From Algoriphagus sp. Y33 (GTDB taxonomy: Bacteria; Bacteroidota; Bacteroidia; Cytophagales; Cyclobacteriaceae): a stretch of DNA of 64,000 bases. The notes beneath the pieces were generated by a model. That model saw only the letters and a program-made list of their open reading frames with translations. It did not search any database and was not told the DNA's origin. The stretch spans positions 2,914,001 through 2,978,000 of the forward strand of contig NZ_CP061947.1 in assembly GCF_014838715.1 (NCBI RefSeq), in the 5' to 3' direction. Positions 37,268-45,295 of the stretch are shown in pieces (the first letter of the stretch is position 1; the number at the start of each line of letters is the position of its first letter). The position numbers and the translations under genes are program-made.

Positions 37268-37991
37268 TCATCGTTGATTAAAGAATTGGCCGCATGATAC
37301 ATTTTTTATTCTTAAGTAAAAATTACCCTATATAGGGTATTGTTTATATGGAAAAAATTTCTATCAACATACGAAGGGATAATTCTTATATGCAATCAAC
37401 AGAAAACCGCATACATGTCTTGGATCTAACCAAGCCTACCCCCATTCGTAAATGATTGATTTTCAGCAACAAAAAATTAACCCTATTCTTTAAAAAAATA
37501 AAAACAATCCATACCCCAATCCGGTTACACCGACTATTTGAGTAGGATCTTAGCGTTGGCCTCAATCATTTCCGTGGCAACAATAGCTGCTCCTACACCT
37601 AAATCTCAATTGGGATATGCCAAGACAAATTCCCTCCAAGACGGTCTTTGACTAGTCGCTGTGTCAAACTACCGTGACTACCGATGCTGTGATGCAGCTT
37701 TATTTAAGACTTGCTGAAAAAAGGCTCAGGTATGCCAGCTTCGAGGTGGCCGAGTGAAGAGGTATGGGTATATCTGGAATGAGGCCAACGAATCAGATGG
37801 TAGGACTGAGACTAGCTTGAAAATCCCGGTTCCGGAATTTTCTGATGCATGGATTAAGACCTATTGTGCTCAATACCCTTGCACTTGTTGAAAAACCGTT
37901 CGCCTCAAAAATGGGTCAATCATTCAAAAGGATAGCTTTTGATCTATTACTGACATTTTTCATCACGCCCTATTTATTTGATCACGATAAA
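37268..37991. other. Intergenic region upstream of the RHS operon
   Basis: No supported gene. The part near the operon is AT-rich and carries the palindrome at 37324-37339. The rest (about 37540-37990) is more GC-rich with short broken frames on both strands and may be a decayed gene, but I recognise nothing. Confidence 0.5.
37324..37339. promoter_or_regulatory. 16-bp perfect palindrome, possible operator
   Basis: TACCCTATATAGGGTA lies 57-72 bp upstream of the first start codon of the RHS operon, in an AT-rich leader. The position suits an operator or a promoter-overlapping regulator site. No other copy was noticed in the window. Confidence 0.4.
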
Positions 37992-39281
37992 TTAGGTATT
38001 CAAAGCAAATTCGGGCTGTCTTTTTGATTTTCCATGTAGCAAAATCAACGTAATAATACACACAGCCGTCATGATGATTCCGGCAATTTGATTCAGATCT
38101 CCCAGGAAATTTACCCATGTCACCTGCGAGCCACTGAACTCTTTGAACAGCATCACTCCCACACTTCCGCTGTAGCCCAGTGCGTCTGCGGTGTAGAAAA
38201 GAAAACCAACATTCCCACTAAAGCGCAGCATTGCAATGAATCGCTCAAAGATCAGACAATGAAATAAAATGTAGGGCAAATAAAGTCCTACTCCATTGAT
38301 TATCATCCACCAGATAGGTGACATGACGCCCTTTTCAAAAACAAATGTCAACACCACAATCCCTATACAGCATGTCATGCTCAGATAAATCCCATAATCA
38401 AACGCCTTACGGTTGTCCCGTATCAGCACTCCAAAAGCTGCAATCACCAAAACCAACACCGCTACAGGAATCTCGGTCAGCGTGATCAGTTGTGGACTAC
38501 CATGCATACCGAGCTCAGCCCAAAATTCCACCATAAAATTGTCACGGAAATCACGCACAATTGTCAAGAGCACATACACCACCACCAAGCCGCCAAAGAC
38601 CAGCCCATTTTTTCTCAAAAAATCCATCCGTTGCCGTGCATTCATCGGCAGCCGTTCGGACCGAAGCATCAAATCCTCCGTTGAGCGTTGCTGGGAACTG
38701 CTGAGCATTCGTACTGACACCAGAAAAAAAGGAAAGAAAAGTAAACCCGTGAGAAAGGGCATAAAAAATTCACCTATGCCAAAATCCTGCATCAACCACA
38801 ACCCCGCTGATTTCACCAATCCTGTGGAGAAAATAAAAGTAGCACTCAATGCAGCAGCCAAAAGCTCTGTGTTTTTCCTCCCCTCCAGATAGGAAAAAAC
38901 CAACCCAAACACCATTCCCAATGGAAATCCATTCAAAAACAGCGCAAACGGCTTCAAGTTGATAGGCAAAACTGCAAAAGCCAAAAGCATGAGCAAGCCG
39001 AATCCGACCAAAGCAATTAAGGAAATGGCACGTCTATTGGGTGTCATTTCGGACACTAATTTGATGCCCAGAAACTTAGAAAACATATAGCCAAGTACCT
39101 GACTGATCACCAGCACAGTCTTAAGATCCATCCCGTAAAAACCTGCGTCGAGGTATTGCCCGGCTAGAAATGCCTTACGAACCGCATACATACCCGTGTA
39201 GCAGAGAAATGCCCCGGTCATTAGCATATATGTTGATCTTTTAGGAAAAGACATCCTAAATACCGCTGGCATGGTTTTCAT
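37992..39281 (-). CDS. DUF5690 family MFS-like membrane protein
   Basis: 429 residues from ATG at 39279-39281. The frame is open further upstream to 39323, but that part is translated repeat DNA. About twelve membrane segments are visible, beginning RSTYMLMTGAFLCYTGMYAV, with VLVISQVLGYMFSKFLGIKL and NGFPLGMVFGLVFSYLEGRK. This matches the Bacteroidota-specific DUF5690 family, distantly MFS-like. It lies divergent from and next to the phosphonatase-like and FAD oxidoreductase genes. I infer a permease for a phosphonate or a breakdown product; the family has no assigned substrate that I know of. The C-terminus ends in a short basic tail. Confidence 0.8.
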   Translation of the reverse strand: MKTMPAVFRMSFPKRSTYMLMTGAFLCYTGMYAVRKAFLAGQYLDAGFYGMDLKTVLVISQVLGYMFSKFLGIKLVSEMTPNRRAISLIALVGFGLLMLLAFAVLPINLKPFALFLNGFPLGMVFGLVFSYLEGRKNTELLAAALSATFIFSTGLVKSAGLWLMQDFGIGEFFMPFLTGLLFFPFFLVSVRMLSSSQQRSTEDLMLRSERLPMNARQRMDFLRKNGLVFGGLVVVYVLLTIVRDFRDNFMVEFWAELGMHGSPQLITLTEIPVAVLVLVIAAFGVLIRDNRKAFDYGIYLSMTCCIGIVVLTFVFEKGVMSPIWWMIINGVGLYLPYILFHCLIFERFIAMLRFSGNVGFLFYTADALGYSGSVGVMLFKEFSGSQVTWVNFLGDLNQIAGIIMTAVCIITLILLHGKSKRQPEFALNT

Positions 39282-39473
39282 GTGTTTATAATTGTTTTCT
39301 ATTGGCCACATGGAATCTCGCACGGTTTATAATCATCCCACTGTGTGTCGTCTTCGACATGCTCGATTTCATCTGTTTATAATTTGCTTTTAGAGGTCAG
39401 ATGGAATCTTTGACGGTTAAAACAATCATTGGCCTGTGTGTTTTAATGATGATTTCAATCGTGTCGATTTCAT
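39279..39473. repeat. Two tandem copies of the start-codon-proximal ~95-bp repeat
   Basis: First copy 39279-39372 (94 bp, hairpin GTCG-TCTT-CGAC), second 39370-39473 (diverged, hairpin lost). Both end in CGATTTCAT. The first ends exactly at the DUF5690 start codon on the minus strand. The first copy is near-identical to 54413-54507 over its whole length. Confidence 0.85.
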
Positions 39474-40105
39474 ATCATGATTTTTTTAATCAAATTCTGA
39501 CATTAGCCAAAAAATCCAAAAATCTAATTTAGAAGACTCTTTTCCGGGAGATTCCAGTAAAAAACAAAATCTCAAAACTTTATAAGTTAGCTAACTAAAT
39601 ACTGTTTTCTAACTATATAGTAGTATTGTATTTCAAAGATATTGGCATCAATTCAAAAACTTAAAACCTGCATGTTAAGTGTTTATTAACTTTTAACAGC
39701 AATAAATTAATTTTCCAATTAGGAAATTTTTTAAGTTTATTTGTGCCCATCACAAGGGTAGATTTTGGACAGGGAAATCGCTTTTAACTTTCTAGATAGA
39801 AATAATGCCACCCCCCGGGGTTATTATACAACATAAAGACGTTTTAAGCTAAAATCTTATTATCCCCGCCACAGTGCGCAAGCTCTTCGGGATTTAAAAG
39901 CCTGAAATTCTAAGATAGTTATAGAAAATGTTGGATTTTGCTTTCAGTTAAACCCCAAAGAACCTGTCCCGGGAATCGGGAGGTGAAATAAATTTTAAAC
40001 GCGATTTTCCTGAGATTTTGGACTACACCGAGTCAATAGACAGAATTTTCACAGAGGGGAATCACACCAAACTCCTGAGAAAGCCATCTCTATCATTAAA
40101 AACAA
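39474..40105. promoter_or_regulatory. Divergent intergenic region of the phosphonate locus
   Basis: About 630 bp, mostly AT-rich and non-coding, between the DUF5690 gene and the phosphonatase-like gene. It holds a 12-bp palindrome AGTTAGCTAACT (39585-39596) that could bind a regulator. No gene recognised. Confidence 0.45.
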
Positions 40106-40807
40106 ATGAGGAAAAAACACTACATCAAACTTATCGTTTTTGACATGGCAGGAACTACTGTCAATGAAAACAATGTGGTCTACAAGACTCTCCAACTGGC
40201 TATCAATAAGCTAGGTCATGACGTTACGCTTCACGATGTGCTGTTGAATGGCGGGGGAAAAGAAAAACTACAGGCTATCCGTGACATCATGAGACCTGCT
40301 TACAACTCTTCCGATTCGCTTGAAAAAGATGCACAGGCTGCATTCTCTGACTTTCTTATTTTGCTAAAGGATGCTTATGAAAACTTAACGGTGACTACCT
40401 ATGAGGGCACAGTAGCGCTCTTTGAGTATCTCCGAAAAAATGGTGTAAAAACAGCTTTGAACACCGGGTACAACACAAAAACAGCGCTTTCACTCTTGGA
40501 AAAATTGAACTGGGGCGAAGGGCAGACATTTGATGCGTTGGTGACCGCAGACGATGTGGACAGAAGCAGGCCCGCTCCTGATATGATTTTGCTGGCTATG
40601 GAAAAGTGTGGGATATCCAACCCCAAGGAAGTGGCTAAAGTAGGTGACTCGATGGTAGATATCGAAGAAGGAAAAGCAGCCCACTGCGGACTGACATTTG
40701 GCGTGACTACCGGTGCCCAGACAGCAGACCAACTTAATGCAGCTCGCCCGGATTTCATTATCGATTCACTTCCGGAATTGAAAAGTATAATTGCAATAAG
40801 GGGCTAA
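40106..40807 (+). CDS. Phosphonatase-like HAD hydrolase (PhnX-like, TIGR03351 type)
   Basis: 233 residues of the HAD superfamily. Motif I is IVFDMAGTTV with nucleophile D13 and Ala at position 15 in place of the usual second Asp, the hallmark of phosphonatases. A helical cap follows (LLNGGGKEKLQAIRDIM), then motif II NTGYNTKTA and motifs III-IV VAKVGDSMVDIEEGKAA. Phosphonatases break the C-P bond of phosphonoacetaldehyde by a Schiff-base lysine in the cap; which lysine would serve here (K56 or K58 region) is uncertain, and the related class is only called phosphonatase-like. It is followed after 97 bp by the FAD oxidoreductase, the known partner of this family. Confidence 0.85.
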   Translation: MRKKHYIKLIVFDMAGTTVNENNVVYKTLQLAINKLGHDVTLHDVLLNGGGKEKLQAIRDIMRPAYNSSDSLEKDAQAAFSDFLILLKDAYENLTVTTYEGTVALFEYLRKNGVKTALNTGYNTKTALSLLEKLNWGEGQTFDALVTADDVDRSRPAPDMILLAMEKCGISNPKEVAKVGDSMVDIEEGKAAHCGLTFGVTTGAQTADQLNAARPDFIIDSLPELKSIIAIRG

Positions 40808-40904
40808 TTATCAATAGCCATAACAACGTCTCGCCCTGTTCCTATTTCTTCGTATCCGGCAAGCTACCACACACATTTTGAGAATTCTTCTAACATTGTA
40901 ATTC

Positions 40905-42038
40905 ATGAATCCACAACATGCTATCGTAATCGGCGCAGGTATCGTAGGACTATCCGTGACCAGAGCACTACATGCCCAAGGCTGGAAAGTAACTGTTATT
41001 GAGCGTCATCCCCAGGCTCAGGGAGCATCAGTGAGAAATTTCGGTATGATTTGGCCTATAGGTCAAGCGCAGGGCCCAAGCTTCGACCGGGCTGTACGTA
41101 CCCGGGAAATCTGGCTAGAGATGGCTCAAAAAGCCGGATTTTGGGTTGAGCAGACCGGCGCATTGCATTTAGCATATACTGATTTGGAGCTACAGGTGGT
41201 CTCGGAATATGTATCTGCCATGAAAGGCAAAAATTCGGCCCGGCAACTTTCACCGGAAGAAACCCTTGCGAAAAGTCCTGCAACCGTCGGGAAAGGACTT
41301 AAAGGGGCACTTTGGACTACGGAGGAGATGATAGTGGATCCAAGGGAGGCCATCGCCAAAACTGCTAACTATCTTGAAAGCCTCCAAGGCGTAGACTTCG
41401 TCTGGAACAGAGCCATCTCACGCATCGAAGGAAACACGGTTTACAGCGGTCAGAAATCCTGGTCTGCAGACAAAATATTTGTCTGCAGCGGTGCTGACTT
41501 TGAGACCTTATATCCTGAATTGTTTGAGTCCACTCCTATCACCAAGTGTAAGCTACAGATGATGCGCCTGGTACAGCAGCCGCAGAGTTGGCGTATCGGC
41601 CCGCCACTATGTGCAGGACTAAGCTTTATACACTACAAGGGTTTTCAAGTTGCGGCTTCCTTGCCGAAGCTTAAGGAAACCTATACCGGGCAGTACCAAG
41701 AACTGCTTGATCTGGGTATTCACGTAATGGTCTCCCAAAATGGCAAGGGAGAACTGACCATTGGTGACAGCCATGAATATGGGCTTAACTTCACACCCTT
41801 TGACTCCAAACATATCAACCAACTAATCTTGGAAGTGTTACGGACTTTTGCACAATTTAAGGACTGGGAAATCGACAGCTCCTGGCACGGGATTTATCCT
41901 AAAATGACCAATGGTGCGACGGAATTTGTCCATCAAGTCGATGACATCGTTACCATTGTCAATGGAATGGGAGGCGCAGGAATGACACTTTCCTTTGGAC
42001 TCGGTGAAGAGGTGGTAGCGTCCAGCCCAAACCGGTAG
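40905..42038 (+). CDS. FAD-dependent oxidoreductase of phosphonate loci (TIGR03364 type)
   Basis: 377 residues of the D-amino-acid-oxidase (DAO) fold. The dinucleotide motif is VIGAGIVGLSVTRALHAQGW near the N-terminus, with ERHPQAQGASVRNFGMIWPI after it; the C-terminal FAD contact is NGMGGAGMTLSFGLGEEVV. This clade is known for synteny with TIGR03351 phosphonatase-like hydrolases, and related enzymes oxidise aminoalkylphosphonates such as 2-aminoethylphosphonate or its N-methyl form. The expected reaction here would give a phosphonoaldehyde for the enzyme encoded upstream. Cytoplasmic. Substrate is inferred from the family, not from visible residues. Confidence 0.85.
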   Translation: MNPQHAIVIGAGIVGLSVTRALHAQGWKVTVIERHPQAQGASVRNFGMIWPIGQAQGPSFDRAVRTREIWLEMAQKAGFWVEQTGALHLAYTDLELQVVSEYVSAMKGKNSARQLSPEETLAKSPATVGKGLKGALWTTEEMIVDPREAIAKTANYLESLQGVDFVWNRAISRIEGNTVYSGQKSWSADKIFVCSGADFETLYPELFESTPITKCKLQMMRLVQQPQSWRIGPPLCAGLSFIHYKGFQVAASLPKLKETYTGQYQELLDLGIHVMVSQNGKGELTIGDSHEYGLNFTPFDSKHINQLILEVLRTFAQFKDWEIDSSWHGIYPKMTNGATEFVHQVDDIVTIVNGMGGAGMTLSFGLGEEVVASSPNR

Positions 42039-42223
42039 GGAGTTCCTCTGCTGGTTTAGGCGCAATCATTTGACAATTTTATAACATGATAATAAAACTC
42101 TTGAGGCTCAATTTATTTTGAGCTGAGAATGTACAATTCCGAAGATGCTATATTGGATCAGTTGCTTCTCTCAAACTAATGCAAAACAATCCGGCGGGAT
42201 ACCCGGGCGGGCACAAAGGCGTA

Positions 42224-42802
42224 CTATACTTTGTCTTCGAAGAAATAAACTACCAGCATTTGTACGGGAATATTGCCCACATTTACCGGATTATGCTCCA
42301 GCCTTCCGTCAAATAACATAGAATCTCCCGACTCCAGATCAATTTCCTGATCTCTGAAAATGTACCGTACTGAGCCCGAGATAATGAATTTGTACTCAAA
42401 AGCATCAGTCTGCACAAAATCCCGTGTGGATCCCGGCTGGATCTCCAGAAGCACAATATCAATGGTGCTCTGTTTGACTTTCTTAGTGAAAACCCGAAAA
42501 TACTCATAGCCGCTAGCTGCTTCCTTTTCGAATCGCTCATAAGCTGACTTACGCCGGATCAATACAGGGGATTCACGCGCATGCAGGTCCAATTCTGTAA
42601 AAAATGAATCCAAATCAACTTCCAGTGCTTTGATGATCTGAATCAAAACCAGCAAAGATGGAATAGTGCGACTGTTTTCGATCTGCGAAATCAACCCCTT
42701 GGTGACTCCTGCCAGATCGGCAACGTCCTGCAGGGTCATACCTTTTTCCTTGCGAATACTTTTGATTTTGTTACTGATCTGTACGATCACTTCATGCTCC
42801 AT
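42224..42802 (-). CDS. XRE-family regulator with cupin sensor domain
   Basis: 192 residues. An N-terminal Cro/CI helix-turn-helix (about 8-62: SIRKEKGMTLQDVADLAGVT, KGLISQIENSRTIPSLLVLI) is followed by a C-terminal cupin (about 115-188: VLLEIQPGSTRDF, SGDSMLFDGRLEHNPVN). Such regulators sense a small molecule with the cupin and often repress their own promoter. It lies between the catabolic genes and is divergent from the PhnZ-type gene, so it probably controls this locus. An inverted repeat at 42829-42866 just upstream of its start is a candidate autoregulatory operator. Confidence 0.88.
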   Translation of the reverse strand: MEHEVIVQISNKIKSIRKEKGMTLQDVADLAGVTKGLISQIENSRTIPSLLVLIQIIKALEVDLDSFFTELDLHARESPVLIRRKSAYERFEKEAASGYEYFRVFTKKVKQSTIDIVLLEIQPGSTRDFVQTDAFEYKFIISGSVRYIFRDQEIDLESGDSMLFDGRLEHNPVNVGNIPVQMLVVYFFEDKV

Positions 42803-42828
42803 GTCCTGCTATTTTGGGTGTGCTAAGC

Positions 42829-42866
42829 TAACCTACTTATTTATTGAAAAGTAAAAAAGCAGGTTA
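42829..42866. promoter_or_regulatory. Inverted repeat, candidate operator of the XRE-cupin regulator
   Basis: TAACCTACTT (42829-42838) and AAGCAGGTTA (42857-42866) are inverted repeats with one mismatch in ten, 18 bp apart, beginning 27 bp upstream of the regulator start. Spacing of about 2.7 helical turns between centres suits two operator half-sites. Confidence 0.5.
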
Positions 42867-43263
42867 CGTTAGATTTAGGATAATTGAATTACCCTTTGTG
42901 TAATAGCCCGCATCTAACCGCCTCACTTTTGATGGAATAAATTTCCGGTTAAATTGACTAGCAAAAAGGGAGCTTCATGCAAAGCATCCACTCCCTGAAT
43001 TAACAAACCAATTAAATCAATGTTTAGTAAAATTAAACATCAAAACACATCAGAATTCTAAATTCAGATTATTTATATGTTATCTTAAAACCAAAGAACT
43101 ATTATGAATCTCATCCAGTCCAGCAAAAACAATTACCTACTTAATTTAGTCTCATTTTGGTATAGTGATGACAACAACTTCAACAAATCACAAATTCTTA
43201 ACACCATTACTTTGAGAAGTTTGATCCCAATACCTTATTTATGTATATATAAACCTGTTAATT
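42867..43263. promoter_or_regulatory. Rest of the divergent intergenic region upstream of the PhnZ-type gene
   Basis: AT-rich and without a supported gene. TGTTTA (43021-43026) and TAAACA (43034-43039) form a 6-bp-arm palindrome with a 7-bp spacer. A small frame starting at 43104 overlaps the PhnZ-type gene out of frame and is not supported. Confidence 0.4.
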
Positions 43264-43842
43264 ATGGACAAGAAAGCTTCCAAACTCAGTAGCGCCAAGA
43301 GAGTTGACATGGTGTTTGATCTATACAGAAAATTCGGACAGGAGGATTACATAGGAGAGCCTGTATCACAGATTGAGCATATGAGCCAATCTGCCCAAAT
43401 TGCAGAAAAAGAAGGACATGATGACGAAGTGATTTTGGCAGCATTCTTTCATGACATCGGGCACTTATGTGTCAACCAAGGAGACTTTGAAACCATGCAT
43501 GGCTATGGGATACTAAGTCACGAGAAAATCGGAGCTGACTTTTTAAGAGATATTGGGTTTCCTGAACGAATAGCCAAATTGGTTGAAAACCATGTACAGG
43601 CCAAGCGCTACCTGACCTACAGATATCCGGAATATTACGAGAAACTCTCCCAAGCAAGCCGGAAAACACTTGAGTTTCAGGGCGGAAAAATGAATGAAGA
43701 TGAAGCTGTTGCCTTCGAGACTGATCCACTCTTTGAGTTGTCTCTTAAGATGCGTACTTGGGACGAAATGGCAAAAGAAGAAAACATCCCCCTGCCCGAT
43801 CTGGAAAGCTATATACGGATGGCAGAACGATTGATCAATTAG
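43264..43842 (+). CDS. phnZ: PhnZ-type HD-domain diiron oxygenase for phosphonate breakdown
   Basis: 192 residues. The HD-fold ligands of PhnZ can all be placed: H39, H63-D64 (FFHDIGH), H86 (SHEKIG), H110 (ENHVQAK) and D167 (TWDEM), with H67. The PhnZ substrate-gating pair is also present as Y29 and E32 in YIGEPVSQIEH. PhnZ is a mixed-valent diiron oxygenase that cleaves 1-hydroxy-2-aminoethylphosphonate to glycine and phosphate with O2. The usual partner PhnY*, which makes the hydroxylated substrate, is not in the window. The start ATGGACAAGAAAGC gives the family length. A terminator shared with the convergent phosphatase gene follows. Confidence 0.85.
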   Translation: MDKKASKLSSAKRVDMVFDLYRKFGQEDYIGEPVSQIEHMSQSAQIAEKEGHDDEVILAAFFHDIGHLCVNQGDFETMHGYGILSHEKIGADFLRDIGFPERIAKLVENHVQAKRYLTYRYPEYYEKLSQASRKTLEFQGGKMNEDEAVAFETDPLFELSLKMRTWDEMAKEENIPLPDLESYIRMAERLIN

Positions 43843-43943
43843 TGCAAGGTTCTAAATTCTGATTACAGACAGCTCATTTCCGTTTAATTCTTACCCCACA
43901 ATACTTTTTTGAAATCTTGGGTAGATGTTTTACTCAATTGAAA

Positions 43944-43976
43944 AAAACACCCCTCCGAATGCCGGAGAGGTGTTTT
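43944..43976. terminator. Bidirectional terminator
   Basis: Hairpin arms AACACCCCTCCG and CGGAGAGGTGTT (one mismatch) between the convergent PhnZ-type and phosphatase genes. It is flanked by A-rich sequence on the left and TTTT on the right, so it can work in both directions. Confidence 0.65.
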
Positions 43977-44030
43977 GAACAGCTTCAGCTGGGATGGCAA
44001 CTAGAGAAAGCCACCTAAAAAGCAAAAAGT

Positions 44031-45134
44031 CTAGTTGGTTCCTTCCACCATTTCCCTGATGCCCCTGTCGGCTTTCGAATCCGGATATTCCATTCCCAGC
44101 AACTGGAAAATGGTACGGGCAACCATGGAAGAATGCCACTGGCCTTGGGACTTCATTTCGCCACCGGCCGGTGTATCGGGTCCAATAGCCGCCATCCAGA
44201 TCTCTCCCGCTTCAGGCACAGATGAGCCATGACTTCTCCAAGAAGTTTTGCTGATGCCACGACCATGATCGGTGGTAATGATCATCGTAGTCTTGTCTTT
44301 GTACTGAGGGTCTGACTGCACGAAGTCCCAGATCTCCTTGATATAAGCATCCGTCTGCTTAGCTGACCAGATGTACTGATCGTACTGATTTCCGTGTGCC
44401 CAGTCGTCAGTCTCTCCATAAGAAACATACAGCACTCTTGGCTTTTTGTTTTTCAAGGCTGCCATTGCATAGTTCTGTGTAAACACATCCAATCTCACTC
44501 CTCCCCATGGCCCGCGGATTTCGGATTGCATCTTGTTGGTCAAAATCTCTTCAGGGGAAAGATCAGCCCCCTCGGCAATGTCAAATCCGGCATTCACGGG
44601 CACTGCACTTCTCTCCTCATTTATTATATAGGGAAATACATCCCAAGAACCGAAGGCCATCACTTTACCCTTAAACCCAGGTTTCTGATTCAGATACTCC
44701 AGAAAAGTCACATTGGGATTGTTGATTTTATCATTACTGTTGATGTGCCTATCATCTGCAAATCCACTCAGCACTTCATTGTACCCAGGATAGGAAAACC
44801 ACATTTTATTGCTGTTGTCAACCTTATTTCCATAAGCACGATTGCCATAGATTTGACCTTCTTCGGCAATGGTATTCCACAGAAACGGCAGTAGCATCCC
44901 CCTCCTCACAAGAGGATCTATATTCCAGAAATCTTCCAGTAAAGATCCCGGTTCTTTGACCATTCCTGTATCATCCACAAGCAAGGAATCCGCCCCTTTG
45001 AATACCTCCTGCCACCTCAGCCCATCTAATGTGATCAGGATGATGTTTTCAGTCTTGTACTCTTGCCCTTTTACCGTGCCTATCCGGAAAAAACAGAAAG
45101 CGAGAGCCGCATAAATAATTGATTTTTTTAACAT
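44031..45134 (-). CDS. Exported alkaline-phosphatase-superfamily hydrolase
   Basis: 367 residues from the ATG at 45132-45134 (MLKKSIIYAALAFCFFRIGT, signal peptide ending near VKGQ); an ATG at 45161 in the same frame is less likely because it extends the n-region. Metal-site marks are ILITLDGLRWQEVF (D37), SYGETDDWAHG, TTDHGRG and SHGSSVPEAGE. The nucleophile position of the phosphodiesterase/NPP-like branch falls in WFSYPGYNE (S114 likely). It would hydrolyse a phosphate or phosphonate ester in the periplasm. It directly follows a SusD/SusC pair on the same strand, suggesting it processes the substrate that pair imports. Exact substrate not determinable. Confidence 0.78.
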   Translation of the reverse strand: MLKKSIIYAALAFCFFRIGTVKGQEYKTENIILITLDGLRWQEVFKGADSLLVDDTGMVKEPGSLLEDFWNIDPLVRRGMLLPFLWNTIAEEGQIYGNRAYGNKVDNSNKMWFSYPGYNEVLSGFADDRHINSNDKINNPNVTFLEYLNQKPGFKGKVMAFGSWDVFPYIINEERSAVPVNAGFDIAEGADLSPEEILTNKMQSEIRGPWGGVRLDVFTQNYAMAALKNKKPRVLYVSYGETDDWAHGNQYDQYIWSAKQTDAYIKEIWDFVQSDPQYKDKTTMIITTDHGRGISKTSWRSHGSSVPEAGEIWMAAIGPDTPAGGEMKSQGQWHSSMVARTIFQLLGMEYPDSKADRGIREMVEGTN

Positions 45135-45295
45135 TATTTTTATGAGGTTATGAATTAACATGAACTTGTATCAGAGTTCTCTCCACCTACCCTAATGCAA
45201 AATCCGAGTTTGAAAAGTCACCCCTCATTCTACTAAGAAGGGTGACATTTGAGTTAAGTTATACCTTTTGAGGGACTATCCAGTCTGCTATCTAA

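Noticed and set aside
37268..37991. A decayed transposase or enzyme gene in the gap before the RHS operon
   Set aside because: Short fragments on both strands gave no consistent family match; evidence too weak to name.
39282..39323. N-terminal extension MRDSMWPIENNYKH of the DUF5690 protein, and the same extension on the NmrA-like protein
   Set aside because: Identical residues in front of two unrelated proteins come from translated repeat DNA; the true starts are the internal Met-Lys codons.
39279..39372. Conserved 28-residue leader peptide (MKSSM...QL) in the ~95-bp repeat, ending 4 bp before the downstream ATG
   Set aside because: It is open in the 15388 and 39279 copies, but the 9573-9726 copy has a stop at codon 3 and the 54413 copy has a 1-bp insertion that changes the frame. 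The conservation is at DNA level, so a peptide is not supported.
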